Shown here: in pieces, positions 12,960 through 23,686 of the stretch
How the letters are laid out: every line of letters starts with the position of its first letter
Numbering within the stretch: position 1 is the first letter of the stretch
Assembly (NCBI RefSeq): GCF_000003815.2
Contig: NW_023365760.1
Span: forward strand, 1 to 45,913
Direction of reading: 5' to 3'
Length of the DNA: 45,913 nucleotides
DNA from: Branchiostoma floridae
Lineage: Eukaryota > Chordata > Leptocardii > Amphioxiformes > Branchiostomatidae
Made by a program: the position numbers and the translations under genes
The notes under the pieces: generated by a model
The model's input: only the letters and a program-made list of their open reading frames with translations
Database searches by the model: none
What the model was told of the DNA's origin: nothing

Positions 12960-13158
12960 AGGTGCACAAACTCACAGGATCTGGAGGGCACTACATCATC
13001 ATCAACATGGCCGCCGGCCGTCCACCGTAAAATCAACTTTTCTCGTCAACTTTTTGTTTATTTTCGTTCCTACCATGTTTTCTGTTTCAAGACTGGACAT
13101 GGCAGCAGCAGGAACGTAGTGCGAAGTAACGACGAAGCGACTCGAATGATTGTCTAAG
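12960..13158 (+). other. Candidate non-coding first exon with splice donor
   Basis: A GC-richer segment with two tiny upstream frames (ATGGCCGCC... stopping after 7 codons, and ATGGCAGCA... stopping after 6) ends in TCTAAG|GTAAGA at 13158/13159. This looks like a 5' UTR exon. The transcription start is not visible, so the left border is a guess. No coding exon follows in the next 4 kb, and the next plus-strand host gene is TMTC3, with a likely UTR exon at 32971. Alternatively it belongs to an unrelated non-coding transcript. Confidence 0.4.
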
Positions 13159-13920
13159 GTAAGAAAGCTTTTGAGGGCATATTTGTAGCGGTATAAAATA
13201 GTTCATTCCGTGCCCCCCTCCCCACTAACTTTTTACGGTAAAAAGGCGTAACAGAGCCGTTAACAAGTGGCGATTGACACAGACAATAACTTTTTTCAAC
13301 TGCTAAGAATAGGATCTAAAAGATACAACATCTTTTACTTATGCTGTATGTTTTTAAGTCTTTATACTGGCATTTTGAGCTTGAAGTTGGCTGTTTCGTA
13401 GCGAGTGGCTTTGATGTTTTGAAACTCATTTGGACAGCTGTCCTTGGCCGTATCGAGCGGGCATACCGAACTGTCTCGCCGGGGGTCATAGTTTGCCTAA
13501 ACTGACCACAGGTCCGGAAATACTAGTAGGTCAAAGGAAATCTCTCTTCATCCTTGATCCCAGTCTTGTACTGTAGATATTGATATTTGTGCAGAGGTAT
13601 AATAAATTTCAATGCTCACAGTTTTACGAATGAACTTAAACCATGAGAACACAAATGCTTGTTCTGTTTTCTGCCCACCCACCCTATAACTTACATGTAT
13701 GAAACAAGAAGCACTGTAAACACTCCCACAAAATTAAATCTCCGCAAACTTAAAGGCTTTTACAGTATCCATCCAACTGCCTATGCTTGAACCATCTTAT
13801 TCCTGACTAAAAAATTAATTTGTTGCCATACTGTTGCACAGTCTGTATGATATTATGAAGATAGGATAAGATAAAGTTGAATTTCAGGATATTGAAGTTT
13901 TCTTGTTTCACAACCACATA

Positions 13921-14085
13921 GGACCGCGTGGCGCAATCGGCAGCACGTTTGACTCAGGCCCAGAAGGTCCTGAGTTCAAACCCAGCCGTGTCACACTGAC
14001 TCACAGATCTTGTGCCCTTGGGAAAGGCACTTTACACAACTTTCCTCATTTCACTCAAGTTAAATTTGAGTATATACTATAGGCT
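13921..14085 (+). mobile_element. tRNA-derived SINE (family A), truncated
   Basis: It starts GGACCGCGTGGCGCAATCGG with a B-box-like GAGTTCAAACCC near 13971. The family A body (CTTGTGCCCTTGGGAAAGG, CTTTACACAACTTTCCTC, ACTCAAGT) follows, and similarity then stops. It is shorter than the copies at 6941 and 34847, so it is 3'-truncated. Confidence 0.8.
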
Positions 14086-14089
14086 ACAA

Positions 14090-14340
14090 AAGTCTTCAGC
14101 AAGTTGAATTTGGTAGCCTCAAAACGAAAGAAGAAGAACCACCTAAGAAGCGTCTTTTACCTTTACGTTTCAATGTTTATGACTATCAGACATCTTCCTC
14201 AGAGTTTCTGACTGGAGTTCTGCTTCTCGCGGCTATTTGTAGCCAAAGTATAATGAAGGTTACCGTAGTGCTTTTGTGGCGAGAAAACTCCAGTATCCTA
14301 TCCTTTACCAACCTGATGATAATTATTTTCGGAAACAAGT
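14090..14340. repeat. Dispersed repeat, copy 1
   Basis: It shares with 26030-26235 the ordered blocks GTTTCAATGT, CTCAGAG-TT, AACTGGA-TTC / GACTGGAGTTC, TATTTGTAGCC, and CCAACCTGAT plus TTATTTTCGGAA. Its class is unknown; it could be the tail of a LINE. Confidence 0.65.
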
Positions 14341-14937
14341 TGACTGTACAGAAATACTTAACTGGACTCCAGGGGTCCTATATATGCTCGACATATTCTT
14401 ACAAAAGCCTGACAACTTGTATCAAAATACTGACACAAATTCCACTCACTTTGTAAAGTAGTGATGGCATGCTTACAATTTTCATTATTTTTCTCTTTGT
14501 AAAAACCATGGAAGTTTGTCGAAACTGTTATGGTAGCGTCAATTTTAGATATGAAGTGTAGTTTTGTACTTGTAATGTAGTAGCTACGATATTCACATTT
14601 TGTCCATCTGTATTCATATCACAATTATGATGGAAAGTATGGTACAAACTTGTCTGTGTTATGGTATGGCTGTCATAGAGCTTATGTTATGAATAATAGC
14701 TGTTTGACACCATTATTGATTTTCTAGAGATTTGGATTCTTTGCCCGTACATGTGAAATACCTCAGTCACTGATCGAAAAAGGTTTTAGATCAAACTGCA
14801 GCAATATCTTGACACGAAATATTTTTCCCATACGCTGTATAATTGTGCATATTTTCTTCTTTGTATTTCTTTTTTTACCAGTTAATCAAGAAAGGATCGA
14901 ATGTCTGTTTGAGCCCCACTAGGAATAACATTGTTGT

Positions 14938-15298
14938 ATGGGCATGGGTACCGGTACAGAAAATTCAGGTACAGGTACGGTCCAGGTCCATAGGATCGGG
15001 TCCCGGTCCGGACCTGGACCTACACATGTAATTGTCTGAGAAAAGCTGTAAATGGGCGATACTCAAAACAATGGTCCATTTCACTACTGTTAGGAATCTG
15101 TATTGTGGAGTATAACTGACTCCCACTGGCATTTTAGAATCTTATCTTCATGTAAACAATAATGCTTTAGTTTGACTTTAGAAACTTTGTAGAAATGACT
15201 ACTCTATTCTACTTGGCTCTTGTTATTTCCTTTGGTAGGCAAGCCCCAAAACGTGTGAACACCTGCCAATATAATCTGTTCATTTTCAAATCGCCCCC
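14938..15298 (+). mobile_element. GGTACC/AGGTCC-rich MITE, copy 1
   Basis: It begins with overlapping GGTACCGGTACAG / AGGTACAGGTACGG motifs and a GGTCCGGACCTGGACCT palindrome. A shared interior follows (GGGCGATACTCAAAAC, GGTCCATTTC, GACTCCCACTGG, AATCTGTTCATTTTC). Four other copies are listed at 24520, 33695, 41050 and 43215. Confidence 0.75.
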
Positions 15299-15854
15299 CC
15301 CCCAAAAAAATACCTGTTGAAATATGGAAGATGATATATCTAAAGACATCTGACAGTTTACAAAACTTAGTAGCTGTGCTAACTTTCGTACTGTGTTAAG
15401 TTATGATCCCCTCTACTGTATTAAAACTGGTTTGACAACGTAGATTGCAATCTGAAATGACTCTAATTACTTAGACTAAAATTAGTCTAGTCTATAATCC
15501 CTTTTGACATGTATGTAGGGCACCGATAACTTATCAGTTCATTAAATCAACAACAGCCCACCACCTCTTGGCATACGGGTTGCTGAATAACATCGGAAGT
15601 GTTTGTACGAGTTTAGTTCACTCTAGTTAATGATTATCATTAACAGGACGGATAAACATAGCCGACAGTGATATCTGGTGTAAGTATGTGATCTTTGCAC
15701 TCTAGATCTATATGACCTTTGTAAGGGCAAGGGACAGTGTTTGATTGATGTTACCGAGTGTTGGGTATGATAAACTTTGCTCTATAGCTTGTAAATGTCA
15801 GTCTATATGTATAAATACATACATGCCACCAAGTACGAAATGTCATTGTACATG

Positions 15855-16060
15855 TATATATAGAATACAACACGGTGTATTCCGTATCACCCAAGGTGTC
15901 AGCCCGACCGCGGGTCGGATCGCCCGTTGTTGTATTCTATTTATGTCATACCCACCTGAGAAAACACCTGTTTTGATGCGAAATGCGCCAGAAGTTGAAC
16001 AAATTTGGTGCCCTCGAACAAAAAAGTGTTGCAACAGCAATGTTCCAACGTCCGAATCAG
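15855..16060. mobile_element. Palindromic (fold-back) repeat, copy 1, one arm missing
   Basis: AGAATACAAC at 15861-15870 and GTTGTATTCT at 15931-15940 enclose GGTGTATTCCGTATCACCC and GACCGCGGGTCGGATCG, the left arm of a larger palindrome. The matching right arm present in the copy at 34747 is absent here. A downstream tail (AAATGCGCCAGAAGTTGAA) is shared with 35393. Confidence 0.65.
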
Positions 16061-16326
16061 GTATTCGAATTGCCAACCGTGCCGTATTCAGCCCGCTCAA
16101 AACAGTTTGATTTATTCAAATGGAGCCTGTGTGATATGCCTTTCGAACCTATGCGATATGGAAACGTATGGCCCGGTCCGGAACACTGGTATCGAACGTT
16201 TTCGCGTCACAGGTATGACATAAAATATTTTATTGACTGTTGAATATATTGAAAAAAGGAAAAAGTTTGCTGATGGTATTTGAAATCGACCGGTACATGA
16301 ATTAATGCGGTTGCCTGCATGTTTAC

Positions 16327-16392
16327 AGAGAGGGTTAGCGAGTAAGTGAGTGAGTGAGGGAGTGAGTGAGCAATGAGTGAATGAGTGAGTGA
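16327..16392. repeat. (GAGT)n microsatellite
   Basis: Imperfect tandem GAGT/GTGA tetranucleotides. Confidence 0.9.
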
Positions 16393-17321
16393 CCAGTCAG
16401 TAGTAATAACTATTTCAAAAGATATACAAAATCATTTGAGACTTTTACCAAGGATTTTGTTATGACGACATGTATCTGACATATGCAAAATTATGCAAAT
16501 TAGGTCATCATTTGCATAATTGATATCTATGTGCAGAATATGAGATATCAAAACCAGAAGTTATGGTACAATAACATACTGGTAAGGGGGCCATAATCTA
16601 TAGCATTTCAAGAATTATGCACCTACCCAAAGACCAAATGAAATAACAATCTATCCATTCTCTAGTTATCTTGTGAACAGACATAGTCAAATCCATGAAA
16701 AACATACAGCAGTCACTACAATACCTCCGTTTTACTTAGGTAACAAATCCCAACTGAACAAACCTAGCTAGTTCCTGTCAAGAAACATGTCCTTTCCCAT
16801 GGGCCAACCTTTTTGTGTGTGTAATTATGGGGGCAGGACACTGTGTTTGAGTCAGGCTTTTTGTCTGTTTGTATTGCCAGCCCACCCATTAATTGTTTAC
16901 AGTCATCCATCTATGTTATGTTTTACATGGCCCAGTGACCAGGCCTGTCCAGCTGAAAGCACAACAGATGTAGTGTGTTGTAGGATGTGAAGAATGACAT
17001 GCCAATTTTACTTCTTGGTTCTGGAACTTTTGAAAAGTTCTGCATGTCAAATATGCTAGAAGATTGAACATATTCTATTTCAAACCGTCCCTTTTAGGAT
17101 CGTGAAAGAAAGGAACTCATTTAAGACAGGTCACCAAATTCCACCCAAAATTTATGAAATTGTCTGTTCTTTTTTAAGTAATTTAACACAAGAAAAATGA
17201 AGTAGTTATTAATAATTAATAATCTGAGAGCAATGTGGGAAATTTAAATAGTGTTGCTATAGTTTTCTCTGAATGGAATTTTGTGTAGTTTGGACTTCTA
17301 TTAAGCTTTTGTTTGACTTAA

Positions 17322-17338
17322 AGCCCCCATGCAACGGC
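17322..17338 (+). repeat. Left terminal inverted repeat of the transposon
   Basis: AGCCCCCATGCAACGG directly follows TTAA (17318-17321). It pairs with the right terminus at 23670-23686. Confidence 0.85.
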
Positions 17339-17484
17339 CTATGCGAATTTTGAGAAATAAATGAGGCTAACCATGTGTAACACGGAAATAAAGTCCTTCT
17401 TGACGAAGCGCCACCTATTTTGCACGCACAAAGCAAAAACTGCACCTCCGGCTCACATTTCTCAAAAGTGCGGCTGGACCGGAA

Positions 17485-17500
17485 GTGACGTCACACGGGG
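17485..17500 (+). promoter_or_regulatory. CRE-containing promoter element, transposase side
   Basis: GTGACGTCACACGGGG, with a perfect TGACGTCA (CREB/ATF-type) palindrome, lies about 115 bp upstream of the THAP start codon. The same 16 bases occur inverted at 23499-23514 upstream of the other gene. Confidence 0.65.
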
Positions 17501-17612
17501 CATTCCCGGCACCGCGGGAAAAACATCAACACTTTTGCAGACGACATTTCTGTCTCAGCGTCAACTTTCACTTCCTTCCTTGTTGTTTCCGTCGTTATGT
17601 AATTTTTTCGTC

Positions 17613-20600
17613 ATGGTTAAACGCTGTGTGGCTTTTGGGTGTAGTAACACGTCTCGGTTAGGTTTTAGTTTGCATAAATTCCCCCAAACTCCGTGGAGAC
17701 GTCGTCAATGGGAGCGGTTCGTCCAGCGCCGAAGAGCACAGTGGACTGTAGGTGCCTGTTCCTACCTTTGCAGCAAACATTTCTCCGTGAAACAGTTTTA
17801 TGGCGGGCTTGAAAGTCAATTCGGGCTGGACAGGCGGGCCAAGCTGCAGAAAACGGCCTGTCCGGATATCTTGGACGCGGCAGACGCAGACGGAAGTGCC
17901 GGGCGAGAAGGAGCGTCGTCTGCTCGCCGGTCAGCTGTCGAGAAGCTCAACAATCACCGGGTAGGTGACATATTCCAACGAAATAATATCAGATCTATGG
18001 TAAACGACGAAAAATATATAAAAATAAGATATTGGTGTGTGTTGTATGTTTGAACAAACAAATAAAGGTAGCGTATCTACGAAATTAAGTGGCCCATGGG
18101 GGAGGGGGGCGCCGGCAAAATATGTAAACAAACATGCCTACGTCACGCTTGTTCCGTGAAACGCTGGCTTAAGTATGGGGTTAATTACATGACATATATC
18201 AACATGGCATTCACTGTCATCATATTTTCTGTTTTTGTAACTGAGCCCGTAAAAATGATGCACTCTGAGCTTACTTTAGTTTAGCTGATGTCTTAAATGT
18301 CATGTTGTAGGGTTATATTTTGTAGTTTTCTAGTTTGTAAATAGTTCTATCCCTTCATCTTTCATACAGATAATTGCCGACCTGCTAGAGGATCATGTAA
18401 GTTGTTGTTTTCTATAGAATAAGTTTTGACAGGTTAGTCATAAAGTGCAGGCAGTCTGGAATATACCAACATTTCTATTTTTGTTATTCTTGATGTATTG
18501 TGTTACTGAAAATGAACACATGTGCAGTACTTTGTTGAAACAATATTAACTACATGTATTTAATGAAGAGGTCATTAGTATTTCTTGCATTGCTTGGATG
18601 ACAGTAGGTTTGTACCTACAATGTACCAAACAATTAAATTTGCAATAAAATTGTTATCATCAATTTGCTGTAGGAGAGTGAGGCAAGAGGCACTGTTGAA
18701 ATTGAGGTACTAGTAAGTGAATTACAGATATCTAGATAGCAACTCGTTTATTTTCTGAGACAATCTTTTTTGGTGGCCGGTTTTGAATGTAACATGATAT
18801 AACGTTACATACTGAGTTGTTATGGCATGTGATTGTTCATCAAGATATGTATCACAAAATTATTGTCATTTTATTAGAAATATTATGACAGATGCTTCAT
18901 GCCCACCATTTTTTGACTTAATGATTATGCAACAAATCATAAATTTTCTCCATATTAAGGATGAGCAGCTAGAAAGTGCACAGGATGCTGGTCACATGGA
19001 TGTTGGAGTGCAGACAAAACAATCAGTCAGAAACCAAGGTAAAGATTATGGTGTAGTTTGGTTTATAACATTGTTAAAATGTATTGTGACAACTATTTGG
19101 GAATGGAAGAGTTGGTCAACCCTCTTTTTCTTAAACCTTCCTAACAAATTAAAATAAAGCACTTTCTTTTCTTCTGTATTACAGGCACCCAGGTTGCACC
19201 AGGAAAGGCTGATGTGGGTATCCAGTGTATGCTGCTGTGCCCAGAACATCATACCCACATGCAAGAGGATGAAGAAGAGGAGGAAGAGGAAGACGAGGAA
19301 GAGGAAGATGATGATGATGATGAGTACTTCCCTACAGAGGAGGAGCTCTTGGGGGCTAAGAGGTTTGCCATGTCAATTTTGTAAAAACACAATACTATTA
19401 TAGTTCCCTTTCTCACTGTAGCCACAGTTGTCACTTTTTCCCTCGTAATATTATCAGGTTTATTTACACAATCTATTCTTTGCTTTCATTGCCAAATACA
19501 TGTAGTGATGATGAGGACTTTGACCTTGAATGGGAAACACATGAGGGAAACACAGACACACCACCGCCACCACATCGTGAGAGGAAGTACCTTGTGTTTG
19601 AAAGTGCTCTGCTACAACTCTTTACCTTGTGTCTGCTTTGTGGCGGAGCAGTGAACTTGACACTTGACACGGCAGGCTCTTTCTTGCAAGTGACACAAGT
19701 TTGCAAGTTATGCAAGTTTGTGAGGAAATGGTCTAGCCAACCATTCATCGGCAACACACCGGCAGGAAACCTCCTGATGTCAGCAGCTATTCTTTTTGCA
19801 GGTATTATGATTTACTGTTGTAAGATGTATTACAACATTCATCTTTACCTCACATTCTATACCGTTTGTTTCTTGACCGGTGCAATGGCCTAGTGGTTAG
19901 AGTGTTCGCCTTGCATTCGGTAGGTCGTGAGTTCGAACCCCGGCCGGGTCATACCAAAGACTTTAAAAATGGTACATGCTGCTTTCTCAGCTTAGCACTC
20001 AGCAATAAAGAGAAAGAGTATGGAAGTTAAACACACATCACTACTAGCGGACCAGCCCCCTGCTGTAGTGGCATAGTGTATGTGTGGCCCAAGGGCTACT
20101 CGAAATGGAGATGGGCGCCACCCCAAAAGCATCTGCACAGATGTAAGGGTAACTTTAACTAACTTAACTTATACCGTTTGTAAAGTGTGGCTTAAATATA
20201 ATTCTAAAACTGTTAAGTACATAAAATTTATAAACAGTTATATATGAGAATATTTGAATATAGGAGAATATTTCCAGTCATTGTCACCTAACAGTAACAA
20301 ATCAATGTCTTTGTAGGTGCAATTCCCAAACAAGCGCTGCACATGTTCCGGCATTTGAGTTGCCAGTGTGTCTCCATCACGACTTTCTTCCGTCATCAGC
20401 GCCTTTACCTGCACTCTGCAATCCNNNNNNNNNNNNNNNNNNNNNNNNNNNNNNNNNNNNNNNNNNNNNNNNNNNNNNNNNNNNNNNNNNNNNNNNNNNN
20501 NNNNNNNNNNNNNNNNNNNNNNNNGGAGGCATCCACTCACTGATAAACCATTTTGCACCCAAATGGGCCTCATTTTCTTACTGGGGTATGTTGTCAAGGT

Positions 20601-21478
20601 GAGTTCTACTTCCAAGATGAAGACAACAAATTAAAACTAAAATAAAATGTTATCCTCCATAAACATCAAATTTCTCACTTTATAAACATTTGTATTCTAG
20701 ATTGTACTGATCTGTTTCTTTTTTACAATAAAGATTTTAAACAACAACAACACTAAACTACCAGGTTATGTAAATATGCCATTTTCAATAACTGGTGGTT
20801 TAACTTTAAGGGATTTCTAGTGTAGAGACCCCCACCCCCACCCTCCATGTATGCAGAGTTTATATATATTGTTCTACATTGTATTGGCAGACTTTGGGAT
20901 TGGAGATATTGTACATTTTTTTCAGGTTGGTGTAATTATGTAGCCTAGTGTAATTATGTAGGTAGATGTTACATATAACCTGTTTTGCTTTTGTATCAAA
21001 TTGTACTCTACTCCTCTCACAGGCTGTACTTAGCAGTACTTCACAGCAATGAGAACTGTGGACGGCCCCAGCTGGAAACAAAAGAGGGTGACAAGGTCTT
21101 CAAACTTCGCTTCAAGAAGTTCAAGAAGGCTTGCACTGTGCAAGAGGTAGTGGGAGACTGTACATTTGGTAAGGACTACTGGTACTTAAATTGATTGTAA
21201 TTGTTTTGAATTTATGGAGAATTGTTAGGTCACTCTATAGCTAGTTTATGTACACAAGAAAAAATATATAACACAAATTCAGCTGTCCAATTCTCTTCTT
21301 TCTGTAAAATGCAGACTATGTGACTGTCCTTATGGAGGAAACCATCAGGATCTGTGATGCTGGTGAGGAAGCACATCTTGTTCAACCGCCACCAACACTG
21401 GCCAGTGCTTTTGACAGACCAGAGAAGGAAGCTGCAGTGGATGCGCACAGAACACGGTTTGGCAGAAATGATGACTAA
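17613..21478 (+). CDS. THAP-domain transposase (Kolobok-like), ten visible exons, interrupted by a gap
   Basis: Predicted transposase; it should bind the element's ends through its N-terminal THAP zinc finger. Exons: 17613-17960, 18370-18396, 18674-18712, 18960-19038, 19185-19362, 19506-19801, 20317-20424 (runs into N), 20525-20598, 21023-21168 and 21315-21478. All phases join cleanly. The THAP domain shows C5-x4-C10-x42-C53-x2-H56, with P24, W33 and F57 and an ACPDIL box at 82-87 in the AVPTIF position. An acidic Glu/Asp run in exon 5 follows. Then comes a conserved region typical of THAP/TTAA transposases (LCLLCGGAV; QVCKLCKFVRKW; NTPAGNLLMSAAILFAG). After the gap the C-terminal end of the family reappears (HSLINHFAPKW, FSYWGMLSRLYLAVLHSNEN). 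The 358 residues before and 127 after leave out the catalytic acidic core, presumably inside the gap. The ATG has good context (TCATGG). Exons 2 and 3 are tiny (27 and 39 nt). Confidence 0.9.
19870..20170 (+). mobile_element. tRNA-derived SINE (family B) nested in the transposon
   Basis: An 11-bp target-site duplication, ATACCGTTTGT, lies at 19859-19869 and 20171-20181. The head carries GAGTTCGAACCCC (B box), and the 3' tail is a (CTTAA)-like repeat. It sits in the transposase intron 19802-20316, so it inserted after the transposon did. A decayed relative is at 28240. Confidence 0.9.
20425..20524. other. Assembly gap (100 N) inside the transposase
   Basis: A standard-size placeholder. Protein family length implies that several hundred residues of catalytic core are missing here, so the real gap is probably larger than 100 bp. 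Confidence 0.95.
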
Positions 21479-22159
21479 GGAAACAGTTAGACCCTAATTC
21501 CCTTTGACTCCAGTGAATTAATCTAAAGGTGGATATTTGAATCCTGTATACTGTGCTGACGGGAAGGTCTCTCTAATCTTCTTGACCGCACAGGCAGGGT
21601 TGATAACTCTTATCCTGGCTCCTAGCCACCCCCAACACCACCTCACCAACTGTCGGTACGCAACGTATCTGTATCTCCTAAATGAAACAAGTTTAACTTT
21701 GTTATAGAATACATGCAGTGAAGTTACTGTTCCCCATCTGTGGTCGTCTTTAGTAAGATGAAGTGCTGCTAACGCAGTGGACTACTATACAATTAGCAAC
21801 CACTTCTAATGTTAACACTGAACCGTTTAAAGTACTGTGTTGAAATGTGCAGGCTGCTAATAGATGAACAGAGTACTAGTAATAGAATGGTGGATTTCTA
21901 TAGGTTATTTTGTTAATGATCATATGAACAATGTCATTGTCATCCCTGTCATAGAAACTGTACACTGGTTACCTATGAAGCAATGTAAACAAATGTTCTA
22001 TAGGATTATCAACATTTGTACATGATACATAATGTTATATGTACATGTTTTTGACTGCTGATGTTACTTCCAATGTTAACACTGAACTTCTTGAAATACT
22101 GTATAAAATATAGAGGCTGCTAAATATGTTATTGCCGGTTAATGTCTGAGTAATACAGT

Positions 22160-22165
22160 AATAAA
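22160..22165 (+). terminator. Candidate poly(A) signal for the transposase gene
   Basis: AATAAA lies about 680 bp after the transposase stop. A second AATAAA is at 22406-22411. Either could end the plus-strand transcript before the convergent gene at 22646. Confidence 0.4.
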
Positions 22166-22499
22166 GTATAAAGAGTAAAAGAGTATTATTGATAATCTAG
22201 AGTAGATGGTGAGTCTTGTGAGTCTATGAGTATGGTGGATATCTATAGATTAGTATCAATTCAATGTAACGCCCTTCGTAGAAACAGTATACCGATTGTC
22301 TGTACATACAAGTTCCTTATCAACATTTGTATATGTATATAAGTTTGTTTCAAGAATTGTTAACAAACATTTCCTGACTGGTCAGCTTTATGATTCGGTT
22401 GTTATAATAAAGCTTTTCATCACTTGACAAATGATGACATGGCATGCATGTACAGTACAATAAAATCAATTGGCTGATGAACAACAAATTGACCCATTT

Positions 22500-22605
22500 C
22501 AGTATTGATTAATGTATTGGGTATGTTGACAAATTGATTGGTATATTGATTGATATATTGATTGGTTGATTAATTGATTGGTTGATTGATTGATTGATTG
22601 ATTGG
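22500..22605. repeat. (TTGA)n-type microsatellite
   Basis: Tandem TTGATTGG/TTGATTGA units inside the transposon, between its two convergent genes. Confidence 0.85.
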
Positions 22606-22645
22606 GTATTTAAATTTCATTCATTGTGTTTGATGGATTGACAGC

Positions 22646-23465
22646 TTACTCATGAGTTGGATCTTGACTGGGCCCATACTCCTGTCTATATTGAAAGTAA
22701 GCACACTGAAGACACCAGATGTCAAGGCAGATTGACCTAAACCCAGGGTGCAGGGTAATGCAGTCTGGGACAGGTGTCACAAGCTGGTGCCTTTTGTCAT
22801 TTATCGGTGACAGCTCATGGCAGCAAATGCACTCTGCCGCTGTGGGCATGATAACGCAGTGGCCACATGTACACCTGAAACACCACATCATACAGGTATG
22901 GAACTTTTCCCCTAATCACTTCATTATTTCAAATTCCAAATAAGCACAGGAAATTTACTTGGGATACATGAAATAAGTTGAATTTATTCACTTCACAACA
23001 TTCAACATGTGGACATTATCCGATGCACTGTGATGGTAGCGAAAAACTATAAACTTTGGCAAATTGAACAAGCCCGTACGCGGGTGGGAGGGGGGCGGAA
23101 TGGTTCCACCGATTTCGTGCCATGGGGACTAAACTGCGTAAATGAGGCTCAAAGCAAAATGCTACCACGAAGTTGCACTATTCAGGGTCCTATTACAAAA
23201 TAATGTAAAGATATAGATTCTATACAGACAGCGTAAAAAAATTGCGCACAAAATTCACTTGGAACAAACTATTATGACGTGAGTTTGGTGGGCGCGGTAT
23301 CGAGTACAGTACACACCAGGTCAATGAGGTCAGCCGCTCCGCATTTCCACGATCTTCTACTTCTGCCGTGTCGCTGTCATCCTCCCCTGCCTCGGGCTCG
23401 AATTGATACGGCAAAAACGGCACAGCCTGGTCGAGATCGGTCGTGTCACGATCTGCGCCCGCCAT
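22646..23465 (-). CDS. P2X7-receptor C-terminal-like cysteine-domain protein (transposon-borne)
   Basis: Two exons: 23465-23317 (start ATG 23465-23463) and 22874-22646 (stop TAA), with a 442-bp intron. The split Trp codon (TG|G) joins phases exactly and gives 125 residues. The N-terminal part is acidic with the motif LPYQFEPEAG. Exon 2 has WCTCGHC, ECICCHEL, DCIT, ICLDIWCLQC and YFQYRQEYG. The order CxCGxC ... CC ... CIT ... YxE follows the zinc-binding cytoplasmic C-terminus (ballast) of P2X7 receptors and their stand-alone invertebrate relatives. No channel part or membrane segment is present, so this is not an ion channel. It is convergent with the transposase and lies inside the same TTAA-bounded element, which suggests it is an accessory protein. 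The role is unknown; a zinc-bound protein or nucleic-acid contact module is a guess. Confidence 0.85.
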
Positions 23466-23498
23466 TTTGGCTACCGTCTTGGCGAGGAGGCGGGAGTA

Positions 23499-23523
23499 CC
23501 CCGTGTGACGTCACATGACGTCA
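23499..23523 (-). promoter_or_regulatory. Double CRE promoter element upstream of the P2X7-like gene
   Basis: On the minus strand the same GTGACGTCACACGGGG element found at 17485 occupies 23514-23499. A second TGACGTCA palindrome lies at 23516-23523. They lie 35-60 bp upstream of the ATG, within a GC-rich stretch. Confidence 0.65.
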
Positions 23524-23669
23524 TCCACCAACTTTGCCGACCTCGGGGAAACCCGATACGTTTGGCGCGCTGTGTTAGAAACGACGGCGCGATGGGGGCC
23601 GCGGTGCCTATGGTTGATAACTCCCACCGGCAATCTCACAAATAAGCAAAGAAAATAAAACTTTTCAAA

Positions 23670-23686
23670 CCCGTTGCACTGGGGCT
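23670..23686 (-). repeat. Right terminal inverted repeat of the transposon
   Basis: CCGTTGCACTGGGGCT ends at 23686 and is followed by TTAA (23687-23690). Confidence 0.85.

Larger units (their letters stand above)
13159..17317. other. Non-coding stretch between candidate first exon and transposon
   Basis: No exon chain seen. It contains a SINE (13921-14085), a dispersed repeat (14090-14340), a GGTACC/AGGTCC MITE (14938-15298), a palindromic repeat (15855-16060) and a (GAGT)n run (16327-16392). The rest is AT-rich. Confidence 0.6.

Noticed and set aside
12493-13119. 208-codon plus-strand frame
   Set aside because: It reads through the CATC minisatellite and ends in UTR-like DNA; periodic Ser/Pro/Ile/His translation.
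19249-19434. Minus-strand poly-serine frame
   Set aside because: Antisense shadow of the Glu/Asp run in transposase exon 5.
19870-19950. Possible tRNA gene
   Set aside because: Head of a SINE with target-site duplication; not a functional tRNA.
22646-23465. A true P2X receptor channel gene
   Set aside because: Only the cysteine-rich tail domain is encoded; there are no membrane segments or ATP-binding ectodomain.
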